NCBI GenBank assembly: GCA_036971615.1
Contig: JAYKKR010000004.1
Span: 682,001-746,000 of the forward strand
From: Amyloporia xantha
Taxonomy: Eukaryota; Basidiomycota; Agaricomycetes; Polyporales; Adustoporiaceae
Reading direction: 5' to 3'
Length of the DNA: 64,000 nucleotides
Shown here: positions 1 to 10,960 of the stretch, piece by piece
How the letters are laid out: every line of letters starts with the position of its first letter
Position numbering within the stretch: the first letter of the stretch is position 1
Notes under the pieces: generated by a model
Databases searched by the model: none
Seen by the model: the letters and a program-made list of their open reading frames with translations, nothing else
Told to the model about the DNA's origin: nothing
Made by a program: the position numbers and the translations under genes

Positions 1-1
1 G

Positions 2-226
2 TCCAAGTCCAAGTTCAAGTTCGGGCCTGTTGTCGAGGACGGCCGCTGGAACCGCGGAACGTCGGGCGCGTCTTCAATGAAGGTTGTGGCCAACTGGCCA
101 GTGGCCCCGATGCCCCAATGTCAGACCGCGCCGTTTTTTGAAACGCCTTCAGCACAAGTCTACACAGTCGTAAGTCTTGTCGGACATCTGGGGAATCTAC
201 TGGCGTGCCGTGAATGTTGCCCGTGA
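2..226 (+). CDS. Possible 3' end of an unidentified gene cut by the window edge
   Basis: One frame is open from the first bases to a TGA at 224-226, about 74 residues. Its first third reads like coding sequence (SKSKFKFGPVVEDG), and the later part is Cys-rich and unconvincing, so an intron or chance may explain it. I recognise no family. It lies just upstream of the first zinc-finger repeat unit and is kept only because the upstream context is missing. Confidence 0.2.
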   Translation, partial: SKSKFKFGPVVEDGRWNRGTSGASSMKVVANWPVAPMPQCQTAPFFETPSAQVYTVVSLVGHLGNLLACRECCP

Positions 227-294
227 CCGTTTGTCTTTGTGACAGGACGCGTCGCGTCGTTTACCACAGTTTGGAGCGTGGCACGGCTCGCTGC

Positions 295-302
295 TTATTT
301 AA
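295..302 (+). promoter_or_regulatory. TATA-like box of zinc-finger unit 1
   Basis: TATTTAAG sits before a CT-rich stretch. The two related units downstream carry TATATAAA at the equivalent place (9094 and 12981), followed by a similar pyrimidine-rich leader, so this looks like a diverged copy of the same promoter. Confidence 0.45.
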
Positions 303-935
303 GCGGGGATTCAACCCCATCTTCCTCTTCCCTCTTCATCCGCTACCACTACCACTACCGCTACCAATCCTCTCGCGAATTACTCTTACTCTTCCATCTA
401 TCCTATATCCACGATGAGCTCCTGTACTAGGTAATGACAGTCCTTTCCTCGTACCCGTTTGACCTACTGAAGCACTTCCTCTCCAATAGCACGAACTCGA
501 CGTCTCCTTCAAGTGTCAGTGATTCCTGAGGGTCCCGCAACCCCGGAATCATTCGTTCAGCCGGAGCTCGCCTTCCACTCGTCAGTCCCAGCTCCATGTG
601 CCATGTTGTATTGTACTGACTCGCGTCTCCATCCTTTGTGCGCAACATCAGAGGGCGAGCATATATTGAAGAAGAGCAGGAGTACGTTGGATTCTTGTAC
701 CCCTCCTCCGAAGGTGGTCAATTATGAAGCGGAAAATGACTGATCCTGTGTCTATCTAGTGGTTTCCTGCTCTATATGTCCTCTCTGAGGCCAGAAGACA
801 TTCTTAAAGGGAGGGAAAAGTACGGGTTATTTTATGTGCCCAAAGAGGGATACGCTAAAAGTGTGATGCTTGTCTAGGTTCCTCCCTGTCAACCACACCT
901 GTGGCGATGAAAGAACTGGTCCAGATACGGCTGTT

Positions 936-1568
936 ATGCCGCGAAGTGAGTCGCGGGGAAAGAGGAAACGCGCGATGGATGAGGACGAGGACGAGGACGA
1001 GGCATCCGACATCGTGGCTCCCGCACCAAAAAGGACAAGAGCCGACGACGAGAGCGCCACACCCCGGTGCAAGTGGCCGGGGTGCACATTCGAAGCATCG
1101 CAAGAGGACCTGTGGCGGCACATTTACTCGACGCACTGCCCTCACGCGCCACGCTTTCTGCCCCCGGACGACACGGAGAAGCAGGTCGATTGTGAGTGGG
1201 GCGAGTGCAACGTGCGTGGCACTGTCGAGGAGGTGGTTGCTCACATCCTGGCGGTGCATAAACGTGAGGCTGATGCGCAAGCGAAGAAAGATGGCGTGGA
1301 CAAGATCTCTTGCCAACGTGCGCGTTGCGCAAGGAAGGAATCGAAGAACGGAGTGGTCGGAACTTGGTTGAAGGGTTGCAGCTTCAAACGGCACGTCGAA
1401 GACGTGCACTACAAGAAGCGTACAATAATGTGCGAGATATGTGGGTCTGCACCCCGGGGCGATCTGGGACGTTGCCGGGACCACTTCAGGAAATGTCTTC
1501 TGGACTTTATGGACCCGAGGTTCATCAGCGGGACCAAAGATGGTCGACCAGCATCACCGCCTCCATAG
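936..1568 (+). CDS. C2H2-like zinc-finger protein, 210 aa (unit 1)
   Basis: The frame is open from ATG 936 to TAG 1568 and on upstream to a conserved acceptor-like TGTCTAG at about 871-877, so this is probably the last exon of a longer gene. The N-terminus is basic then acidic (KRKR, DEDEDEDE). Four finger-like blocks follow, each with paired Cys and His: CKWPGC with H-x4-H, CEWGEC with H-x4-H, CQRARC with a later H-x3-H, and CEICG with H-x3-C. This spacing suits a nuclear, nucleic-acid-binding protein. Relatives at about 10.5 and 14.6 kb are degenerate. The 5' region here has lost one splice acceptor present in the others (CAG read as CAA before CATCAGAG, about 645). The gene may therefore be a fossil whose last exon is still open, or it may use a shorter transcript. 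Confidence 0.5.
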   Translation: MPRSESRGKRKRAMDEDEDEDEASDIVAPAPKRTRADDESATPRCKWPGCTFEASQEDLWRHIYSTHCPHAPRFLPPDDTEKQVDCEWGECNVRGTVEEVVAHILAVHKREADAQAKKDGVDKISCQRARCARKESKNGVVGTWLKGCSFKRHVEDVHYKKRTIMCEICGSAPRGDLGRCRDHFRKCLLDFMDPRFISGTKDGRPASPPP

Positions 1569-1647
1569 GTACCCTCCAGTTGGCCACTGCTTTTCGTCGC
1601 GCACCCTCGCGCTCGTTTCGTGCGACTGCGTGTGACCTGGCGTTCAA

Positions 1648-1911
1648 ATGTACCTGCGCCGCCACGTCCAGGCCTGCGATATCTGCGCTCGCATCAAGAC
1701 GCCGTGCCATAATCCCTATGGGCTACTCCGTCTCTTCGACATCCCTAGCCGACCATGGAGTCCCATTTCAATGGACTTCATTGTCAAGCTGCCGCTCCCG
1801 CACGGTTATAACTCGATCTGGGTCGTCTGCGACCGCTTGACCCGCGCCGCCCATTTTGTCCAATGTAAAGAGACGATTGACGTGCCTAGTCTCGCCTGGC
1901 TATTCCTCGAC
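1648..1911 (+). mobile_element. Ty3/gypsy integrase fragment
   Basis: About 88 residues match the junction of the zinc-binding and core regions of fungal Ty3/gypsy integrases: a CxxC pair (ACDICARIK), then a PYGLL / PSRPWSPISMDFI block containing the first catalytic Asp, then a D-R-L-T-x-x-A-H-F segment. The H-H half of the HHCC finger and the remaining catalytic residues are missing. No reverse transcriptase or LTR was found nearby. It begins 80 bp after the zinc-finger stop and is a dead fragment. Confidence 0.75.
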
Positions 1912-3249
1912 TGCTCCGTGTATACCCCTCTGCTTTGCTCGCCCCGTTGTGTTGTATTTTTAGCCCCTACTGTATCCTCACCATACCACGCCGACTTGTA
2001 GCCTTGTTTGTCTCACATTGTAGCACTAGTGATTTTCCTCCATAGTTTCGATGTAGTGTTTCTGCCAAAGGGCTCCGACGATAGTTACTGCTTGCCGTCT
2101 CCAATACATTTCGAACGGCCACATTGTGACTGTCGCGTGTTGTCATGCGTTACTTTTCGCGTTAGTCACATGCCACAGGCCTATTTCGCACCACATGCTT
2201 TTTCGGAAACAAAGTCCCTCGAGCGGTAGCAATTGATATATTGGTGGCGCTTCGAGTCATTTGGAAGAGCCCTCGACATAAAACTGCTAACTTATGCAGG
2301 CCGGAGAATATACCACACGTCCGGAATCAATGTTTCATCCATTATGTAACTTGCTTTCCTCTTGCCGACGTCCAGAATGTCTCGACATTACTGAGTCGAC
2401 GTCGGAGACTCGGTCTTTTTGGTTTCTTTTGCACCTCTTGATGTGCGTTACATTGCTGAATCTCCACAATGGGCGTGGTATCCATTTCATTCGCATCCAG
2501 AAAGATGTTCTACACACTCTGTGATATCACGCAATCAATATTCGAGTATCACAGCGTTTGCTTTCGACGAAGCTAAGCATAATCATAGTCTGCGCATTGC
2601 TAGCCTGTCATACAGTAGACATAATCAAGTAACATCCCTATCGACATCATGATTCCTAAACGGCCGTCGACCTATTCCAAATAATCTACAGCAGTACGGT
2701 CGCTTTCGAAGATTGGTATAGATGATGATGCAGCCTACACATTCATTCACGCTGTTGACTGCCCATGAAGTCGATCGACTGTCAAATTGAGCGAAAAGCA
2801 GTGCTTGCCACAGTAACGATGAAGTAGAGAGGACCTTGACCGTTCAACTTTTCGGCCACTGCGAGCGAAACGACAAAATCAGTTGAGAAGACCGCCAAGA
2901 GGGGGCGTATACCATCTCCGAATAGAACAGCAGTACAGTGAATCCCAGCTTTCACACCGTCGCGTAGATCTCGACATGCGTTGATAGTGTCATGATGTAC
3001 AGCTCAAATATTTCTTCCCAATTGGCATGCTAGATGATCCACAACCAACGCGATGCATTCCATAAGTTAGCAATGCATAGACGGCTGATAACGGCCTGGT
3101 TGTGTTTTCCAGAGACTGTGAGCCACGCGATATGAACTCCTAGAGGAATAGTCACACATACCAATTTATTCAGTGAAATTCTGGTATGATGGCCGATACG
3201 ATTGAACCCATCACGCATGCGTGCTGAACGCCGGGTCCCGCGTGTACGG
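1912..3249. other. Intergenic stretch without a recognisable gene
   Basis: AT-richer sequence with only short chance ORFs on both strands. No splice-consistent exon chain or known element was seen. The first 100 bases may be residual retroelement sequence following the integrase scrap. Confidence 0.5.
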
Positions 3250-3980
3250 CGCGTAGCACATTCTGCGCGCCCTCGATGAATGGGATGTACTACATGCCGA
3301 TCCTTGCGGTTTGTGAAGCGGCGGCATGATGTAAGGTTACTGCAACACGCCAAAGGGTGCAGCTCAGGCCCTCGAATACTTGAGGATAATCGAACAAGAT
3401 TCTATCTTGGGAAAGGTGACCTCTCATAAGATTGGCATTGAGCGTTGGTATCCGATTGAAGGCGTTGAGTCGGCGATTCCAAGAAGGGCGCAAAATGATC
3501 CCCTGCACATCTGCACGATGAGCTCATTTCTAGTGGTGATCATGAACCGCCACCGATGAGCAGAAGGCGGTTGATCAATCGGTCAACGTCCGTGACTGAA
3601 ATGTCGTGTCGGACGAGTCTGTTGCACACTGTGGACGTGTCGAACTCCACGCAGGTGTTCGGCACCTCCACTAGGGCTAATGTACGGACTCTGCGCAGGG
3701 AAAGCTGAGGAAGATTTAGTGAAGAGTAGCGCGGTACAGTAGGGCCCACATCGTGAACGTCCTGTGCTACGCACCTTGACTTTACATGACCACCTCTTCA
3801 CAGACAAACCTCACCTCCAGTACGTCTTGCCTGCGCTTGTACAATATGCTCATGCATAGAATGTCATAAATATTTACTGTATACCACAGAGCTCTCAGCG
3901 CAAATCTCGATGTCGGCGGCTGGGTGCTGAAAACGAGAACTTGCTCGACGACCTAAAACAGTCTTGCAGCGAAACAGTTG
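3250..3980 (-). repeat. Segment X, inverted copy
   Basis: Read on the minus strand, this is very similar to 16200-16680 on the plus strand. Shared landmarks are GTGAGGTTTGTC, GAAGAGGTGG, GTGCGTAGCACAGGACGTTC, a conserved tail encoding LINRLLLIGGGS then a stop, and a closing CATGTAGTACATCCCATTC block. Its outer end (about 3880-3975) matches 17440-17590. Related but more diverged sequence occurs at 11.7-12.3 kb and at about 8.28 kb. Reading frames are short and interrupted. The conserved tail hints that the segment once encoded a protein, but I do not recognise the family. Confidence 0.65.
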
Positions 3981-4855
3981 GTACAAGTGAAAGCAAATTT
4001 CCGGGAAAGGTCGAACAGTCAATGGCATACTCTTTCACACCGAATGGTGGTGATATTTGTGATATCCTCTAAGAGTCCGACAACCGCCCATAACGACCCA
4101 CAGTCGTCAGTAGGAGGAAGCATCCGCAGAGGCACCGGGAGGAATCGGAAGGCATCGTCCCCCTTGCTAAATGAGAATGAGCGCGCTGATCTCCGGCCAA
4201 ATCGGAACAAATCTCAGGACTGGAAATGAAAGCGCTTACCAAGGAGTACGGACCGATTTCCTCCATTGTCAATGTTTGAATTTGACTGCGTCGATTCTGC
4301 GACCCTACCCGATGCTACCCCTCGTGCTTGTGTTGCATCTGCATGAGAACGGCGTTGCTATCGTGTGGACAAAGACACGAGGACGACAATGAGAAGAGAA
4401 CGGCGAGTGGAAGGTGCAGACGACAACGACCGTGGAAGAGTACCCCAAATTGCGGTCACACGACAACGTCCAGTTGTCCGGAATTCAGAAGACCAAAAGC
4501 GCGCTGCATTGCTAGTACTGTGTGAATGCAAGGAAGAGACAATAATGGGGGAGCGAGAGAAATCAATGGATACAAGACTCTCTAGGCAGAGTAGAAGTCT
4601 AGAGACACTAGTACTGTACTGTCCGAAGCAGGCACGTACTTAGGAGGGTCCAGGATAAGCAGGAGCAATACGGGGACCGAGCCGCGTGATAAGTTACAGC
4701 AACGGGCAGGTATATGGCAGAAGGATGCGAGGTATTAGAGCATTCTAGGCGTGTGGGTCGTTGATCTAAGCCACAAACCGTGAGACCAGAAACGCAACTT
4801 GGATCAGAAGACACTCACAACATCATCCTCATCAACAGTCGTGATCATGTCGTCG
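3981..4855. other. Intergenic stretch, 3' side of the phosphatase gene
   Basis: Only short overlapping ORFs are present and no known motif was found. It presumably contains the 3' UTR and terminator of the phosphatase gene that ends at 4856. Confidence 0.5.
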
Positions 4856-5551
4856 TTACGGCACTGCAGCCCCCGAGCGCTGGAAGTTCCTGACGAACTC
4901 GAACTGAGGGCCGGTCTCCGGGCTGCACGGGAAGCGGTTGCACTTCTCGACGGTCTTCCACTCCTCCGCGATCATCCGCAGTGCGTCCTGGCCGTCCTTC
5001 GCGACGCCCGCCTCGACGAGCCAGCACCCGACGACGAGCCCCGTGCGCCCGATCCCGCCGCGGCAGTGCACGGCGCATATGCGGGCGCGCCGCTCGTCCG
5101 CGCGCAGCACGTCCATGATGCGGCGCACGAACGCGACGCTCTCCGGCAGGGCGCGGTCGCGGATGGGGAAGTTGTGGTACGCGACGTCGCGCGCGTCGAT
5201 GCCGAGGAGCGCACAGCGCGCGGCGAGGTGCGGCGCGTACGGGAAGAGCTCGTGCGGCTCGGTGAGGTCGATGAAGGTGCGCACGCCGGCGAGCAGCAGC
5301 GCGTCGAGCTTCTGCTTCGTCTGCTTGTGCGCGAGCTGCGTGGGCGTCACGGGGCAGTAGGGGAACTCGCAGGCGACGAGGTAGGGCGTCGCCCAGTAGG
5401 AGTTGGGGATGGGCCGGGTGCGGTTCCGCAGGGCGGTCGCGGCGAGGTTGAAGCCCGATGGGGTGGGTGGGGAGCGGGAGGTGAACTCGGGCTGGTGCCG
5501 GAGCGTGCTCGGAAGGGTGGATTGGGGGACTTCGCAGGTTGCTACAGCCAT
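4856..5551 (-). CDS. Cysteine-based protein tyrosine/dual-specificity phosphatase-like protein, 231 aa
   Basis: A single-exon gene. The P-loop HCRGGIGRTG (catalytic Cys near residue 164) is the CX5R signature of Cys-phosphatases, which pass the phosphate through a thiol-phosphate intermediate. FPIRDRALP about 35 residues earlier supplies a plausible general-acid Asp. The segment between reads FIDLTEP...HELFPY, as in small fungal tyrosine-phosphatase-like proteins. Start choice: the frame stays open to 5923, but ATG 5551 has a good context (CAACCATGG), lies just downstream of a TATAAAA box, and begins the family-like part. No signal peptide is evident, so it is probably cytosolic. GC is markedly higher than in the flanks. 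The substrate, protein or small phospho-compound, cannot be told from sequence. Confidence 0.8.
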   Translation of the reverse strand: MAVATCEVPQSTLPSTLRHQPEFTSRSPPTPSGFNLAATALRNRTRPIPNSYWATPYLVACEFPYCPVTPTQLAHKQTKQKLDALLLAGVRTFIDLTEPHELFPYAPHLAARCALLGIDARDVAYHNFPIRDRALPESVAFVRRIMDVLRADERRARICAVHCRGGIGRTGLVVGCWLVEAGVAKDGQDALRMIAEEWKTVEKCNRFPCSPETGPQFEFVRNFQRSGAAVP

Positions 5552-5587
5552 GGTTGGGAGGGGGAGGACGGGGTCGGGGCGGAGGTG

Positions 5588-5594
5588 TTTTATA
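5588..5594 (-). promoter_or_regulatory. TATA box of the phosphatase gene
   Basis: TATAAAA on the minus strand, 37-43 bp upstream of ATG 5551. The spacing implies a very short 5' UTR and supports the downstream ATG over the open extension to 5923. Confidence 0.6.
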
Positions 5595-7899
5595 CGTGCA
5601 GCGCGGATGGCAGTGGCAAGGTGTCTGTCAGTTCCAAGGTGAGAGTGGTGGTGCAGAGAAGAGTTCCAGTCCGCCGCCAGGCGAGTGCGAGGTCTCGACA
5701 TCGAGGATCCACGTGGTCTAGAGCGCGAGCCAAATTTGAAATTCCACCAGTTGTGTGGCGAGTCGTTGTCTCGTTCCGCTTTGTCCTCGAGTCGGGAGGG
5801 TGCATAGACACCGCTCTGCCAGTGCAATGGAGATGGCTGTGTTATAACCCGCTCATCTTGCTGTACGCTCCCCCACCTTATTTCCACTGTTCTAGGTATG
5901 AAGCTTAAGAGACGCTGCCCCAAACTCTGACCACAACCTAAGTCAGACCACCGATGTCACTATGGCGCTACCTCCGGCTCAAAGTCTGACAGGCGGCCAC
6001 CGAACTGTTTGTTTACCTCAACCTCTGTGGCAGCAGTCGTTTTGACTCTAGGTGGCTTGATGAGGGTAAGAGGTGAGCGGGCGCACTTGGTGAGTCTCAG
6101 ATACGTGCGTCTCCCGCTCAATCGCCATCGATTCATATTCGGAGATCACTGCAGGAATTCTCCCGACTCTACCGTGTTATCAGTGCTGCATCCTGAGCAA
6201 AGTGCTGTGTTTCTATTCCGGGAGGGCTGAGGATTGTCGATTGGCGTGAGGCATGTTTGACACGCCGTATTCAAATGCTGCTCGTGAACAACTGTGTCTG
6301 CCTATCAATCCCATCGCCTCAACCCGCTGGTGAACATGAGGGCACGCAGAGGTCAATTTCGCCTCTCATCGATGAAGACCCGACTAGAAATAGCAGCTTT
6401 GGATCTGAGAGTTCTTTGAAGCATTTGGCAATGGCTCTTCCGGCGCGGCTTTGTTATTCTGTCTACAGCTTGATATGGGAAACAGCCTTTCCATCTCATC
6501 TCGCAAGCCCAGTTTGGCATCCCTGCAACACCTTGCCTGCCACGATTCATATATATCTGCGTTCTTCGGATGTATCTTTCAGAAGGTGCTTAGCAAGAAT
6601 AGGACAACAAATATCATAATGCGTGCGTGGTGATAGTGCGGTTGGTCCTCTCTGAACATCCTTTCGAAAGAGAACCGACTAATTCAATATAGTCTGGCAT
6701 CGTATAGTTTGGCGAGACCCAAGTTGGGCGTCATCGACATTGAATATCGACCGGCCGCCCGTGCTGTGGCCGATCTTGGAGAACTTTCTATTTGGTATTC
6801 TGCTCCTTCCCGATCGAGTTACCCGCGGCCTGGACAATTCTGGCCACTCGCTCTGTCCTGTCCTCGGCAGTATCTCGACATCATGCATGTATAGTCGAGA
6901 TCTTGCGAGATAGGATCCTGTTTAATTGCAGACAATGACGCTGGGGAACCGAGATTCGACGAGTCGTGCACAGCCGTTGAAGGGCTAGAAGCTGTGGCGT
7001 CTGCAGTCTCGCGCGGTGTCCTTGGAAGGTGCTGTGCGCTGTGTGCAGCCCTCCGACTCCGAGTAAAGCATCTGACAGTCCTTCTCGCTGCGCAATGTGG
7101 AGCCGTCCGTGGCATGCACTGAATACGTAGTGTCACATGCCTGCTCTTATTTGACAGCTAATGGCATCCGAGGGTCTGTTCGCGGGTCTGGTGGCTACTT
7201 GCCGCACTGTTCCCTTGTATGGGCGCGACCGTGCGGATTCAACGCGTTTACCAGGTGTATCCGTCGAGTGGCTACGAGCTCAGATCGAAGGGGGTATTCT
7301 ATCGCGCTCGTCCTCATCCTTCCGATATAGAGTGCCGTGCGTGGCGTATTCTGTAACTTGATTTTAGTGGGCTTCGATGTTGCTCCTTGTTGTGCAGATC
7401 TCCAGCGGCTCACTCACTGGGGGTACGGACAGCTTGTCGACGGGCAATTCGGTTTGCGACTCAGAGTCAGGGCATCGGTGCCATGTCGTCTGTTCTCACA
7501 GGACGTTGTGGTCGGGCCTTACTCAGTCACGTCGGCGTTATTTACGATGGTCTGGAATCCCTGGGGCGCGTCTTGGGAGAGATCAACTTTGGCCCCGTCG
7601 CGACTCGGTGCGCGTTGTGGTAGTCGGGAGCCAGTTATCCGGATTCGGACCGGGCGTCCAGAACGTTCAAGTTTCCTCTTCCCAGGCTGTCCACATCGGC
7701 GTTCGCATGTGTCTAGCGAGAGACGCGAGGCGCGTTGCGGATTAGAACGAAAGACTACGCCTCACGATGCGTTTTCATAACATCTATCAGCCGATAGCAC
7801 AGATGTTCAGAACCAGGAGGCATCCGAAATAGCCCTTCTGAACGCGGACTTCATCCGTGATACCAATCATTCTCAACGTGTCTCAGCGTCAAGTTCCTT
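5595..7899. other. Gene-poor spacer
   Basis: Many short ORFs on both strands, none with a recognisable domain or convincing exon chain. The longest (7337-7780, plus) is Arg/Ser-rich in two overlapping frames and looks like chance. It may include worn-down copies of the neighbouring repeat units. Confidence 0.45.
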
Positions 7900-9093
7900 T
7901 CGTTCTTCACAAGAGCCCTTTACACGGAATGCGCGCGAGACGCGTACGAGCTTGAGTACTTCCAATTTCGTTCCTCCTCAATGTACTGCTCTTCTTCAGC
8001 TGCATGACGCGCGATGAGAGCACTTTGAGTCGGATCCGGATAAGCAGGAGTTCGTCACTCGTCCAGTCCCTACGTCCGTCGCAACGAGGATTGCGAGCCG
8101 GACTTCCTGGCCTACCAAGAATATTGATTGAGCTGATGCAACGATGATGACTTCTGCAGGGGTTGAAACCGATCCGAGGCACCAGCACCAGCGTTTCCGC
8201 ATATACGATGCTTCGCCGTGTGTCTAGCACATATCTCGGTATACACTTGCTCAATACTACCGACAGATATGACAAGACGCCTTCCCGGCGATGAATTCTC
8301 ATTCGATTATCTTCAAGCATCTAAGGGCGGACACTGTCATCCCATTGCATTTCTCAGGCTGGAGGAAGTGCAATCGTGTCACGATGGTTGCGTTTTCTGG
8401 CACTACATGCAGCTCCCTGACACATCCAATATGGCAGGGCGATGGGGCTATCTTTATTCGTCTCGAGCGGCACGCTTTGGGATTGCAATAAGATTACCCC
8501 ATGCCACTACTTGCTACTAACCCCGCGGATTTGCGCCTCGCTTCAATTAGGTGGCACAAAGCATTAATACTAGTACTGCATTGTGCAACGCGCAGCAATA
8601 TGGAGACCAGTGATTCGAGTGAGTGCTATCCTGTCTGTGATTGGTTCGTTTTCGACCCGACCCGATATGACACCCCAGGGCTCCTTTATGCGCCTGCCGG
8701 ATACATTGTGCTTTTGTAAGTGCGCACAGTGCCAGGAATCGAGGCATAGTCTTGTGCCACTGATCTGACATGGATTCCGCCTGTAGTCTCGACGAGGTTA
8801 ATTGTGCGGGAGCACGTTGAACGGTGGACGCCTTCGATGGGCTGACGTCTGTGTAATGGCAAGAATGCATCCGCTATTATTCACCCAATATGTCTCTCCG
8901 AAGGCACGCATCAGTTCTGGCAACGCCATAACGCTTGCGCACTCTCGAGCTGGGACAAAGCACGTATAACCGAGGGGCGCGTGTGTGCGGAAGCTCCAAC
9001 ATCGCATTGTCTGTGTACTATTCTCCTCTTCCAGGCCCAATCCGCGCGATATTTGGCGTAGATCTTGAGTGTCTCTCTGGCGCTACGGTCGCC

Positions 9094-9101
9094 TATATAA
9101 A
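9094..9101 (+). promoter_or_regulatory. TATA box of repeat unit 2
   Basis: TATATAAA inside a block (GGTCGCCTATATAAACAG) almost identical to the one at 12974-12991, followed by a pyrimidine-rich leader. Confidence 0.55.
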
Positions 9102-10960
9102 CAGAGGCTATTTGGACCCCTGCAACCCACCTCTTTCCCCTCCTCTCAGCTGAAGCATCCTGTTTCTGCCCTGCTTCTGTCCATCGAATCATGCTACCAC
9201 TTCCGATGCTGGGGCTGTGCCCGCGTATGATTTCCCAACAATGCGGGTTTAGGTAGGGAGTGTTCATACTTGTGCACTAACGCCATCTGCTTACATCCCT
9301 TCATCAGCCGTCGTGCGTCTTTTTCTGCAGTCATTCTCGACGCAAGCGATGCCACGAGGATTAGCAATCAGTGAGCTCCCTTCTACGCAAGTTGAATCCG
9401 ACTTCAATTTGACCTTGTATCTGTCAGGCGATATCCCCGGTTCGCGTGCATGCATTCGTTGCTATATACTGACGCGTGGATCCCCACATTATCACTGTTT
9501 TCGCTGTTTTCGCGCTGCGTCGAGGATCGGCAGAGCGCTAAGGAAGTGTTTGAGTACCTTTTTCAAGCCACGACGGGTTAGGTCCTCAGGCGTCAAGGTC
9601 TGGCTTGTACTTGTCAGTAACAGTTCATTCTATGCGGCGTGGTGTACGTGGTGTAGTTGTGCTGAGTCGTCTCTCTGTTCTTTCTGCGCAGCATCAGAGG
9701 GCGAGGTGGCACGCAAGAAGAGTTTGGGTATGTTGGATTCTTTTGTGCCTCCTGTCAAGGTGGCCACATAGGGTGCGAGAAAAGACTCACGTCGTGCCCA
9801 CTCAGTGAGCTGGCGCTTTGGCTGTCTACTTCCCCTCTTACCCGGAGCGTCTATACGAGAGAAGAAGACGTGGAAGGGTACGCGCAGTTTCGTTCTCGTA
9901 TCTGTCAAGGGTGGCCGGATATGTCCCGAGAGCGGTATGTTGACAGCATTGTGTTTATGATCCCAGACACATATCACCTTCTCCGAGAGAAGGTGACTGG
10001 GGATACATGAATGGACGGTATGTCTCACCCTTCACTTTTGGAGGCGACATTCAGCTGACCGTCGCGACCTCTAGTCAACATTTCGCGTGCGTCTCAGCAG
10101 GTAACCCCCATACCTTTGCCATTCTGTACGTTCGGTGTGTATTTCTCTTCTGTGACGCGAATGCTGCTTACACATAATATATGTTCAGTTTGGTAGGATG
10201 CATATCATTCTGTTCTCCCTCCGATCATTCCCGTAAGCATCTCTTCGAAGTGAATGTTTGTCAAAATAAAAAGACGACTTTCATAAGCGAAGATAGGCGA
10301 CAAGGAAAGAAAGGCCGGGGTGAAACTCAAGGGACCAGTGCCGAGTCGGGTTCGTCGGGGAAGAGGAAGTATGCGACGGATGTGCATGTGTCAGTCTCTG
10401 ACACAGCACCGGCACCCGAACGTCCTGGTCAACGTATTGAAGCCAATATCTTACTGCGGTGCGATTAGCTCGATGACTCGTTCCAAGCCGCTGTCGGAGG
10501 CTCTTTGGGCGACACTTTTCTATTCGGCCCACTGTCGTCAAGTGTAACGACATCATGGGACAATATTACTTGGAAGATGGGCGTAGTGCACTCAAGGTGC
10601 TGGCGGCAAGCGTGGGGCACTCGGCTATGGCTATGCGCGGCCTCATCGCGGTGCGCAGATCCGAGGCTGGGGCTCAAGCAAGGTTGGACGGCCTCGGCAT
10701 GATCTCTTGCGGACGGGCACGTTGCACAAGCGAGACCTGCAGCAGCGAAGTCGTCGCCGAAACGTCATCGAGCGCCGAGTCGCTCTGCTCTGCCAATTTC
10801 AAGGTCGTTCGGGGGATGAGTCGGACCCGCACCAGGACGTATAGCAGGGGCGAAACCGACCGACATATTGCACTCCCGTGCAAAGTGCTCCAAACAATGG
10901 CGTTAACGTGCATGCGGACCCAGCCAGGTGGGTCTGGAGTTGGGATGCGGCAATCTTGAA
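9100..10960 (+). pseudogene. Zinc-finger gene relic, unit 2
   Basis: Similarity to unit 1 appears in two places. About 9640-9770 resembles the 5' exon, with an acceptor-like TGCGCAG before CATCAGAGGGCGAGG, matching about 640-660. About 10320-10960 resembles the last exon, ending in a block with ATCTCTTGCGGACGGGCACG that corresponds to the third finger of unit 1. The frames do not connect, the first two Cys/His pairs are gone, and stops interrupt the leader. Confidence 0.5.

Noticed and set aside
4799..5908. 369-codon plus-strand ORF opposite the phosphatase gene
   Set aside because: High-GC antisense shadow rich in Ala, Arg, Glu and Val with no family features; the minus strand has the clear CX5R phosphatase signature and a TATA box.
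5552..5923. N-terminal extension of the phosphatase frame to 5923
   Set aside because: Low-complexity, non-family sequence that runs through the TATA box; ATG 5551 has better context.
7337..7780. 147-codon plus-strand ORF
   Set aside because: Two overlapping frames of similar length with Arg/Ser bias; no motif or splice context.
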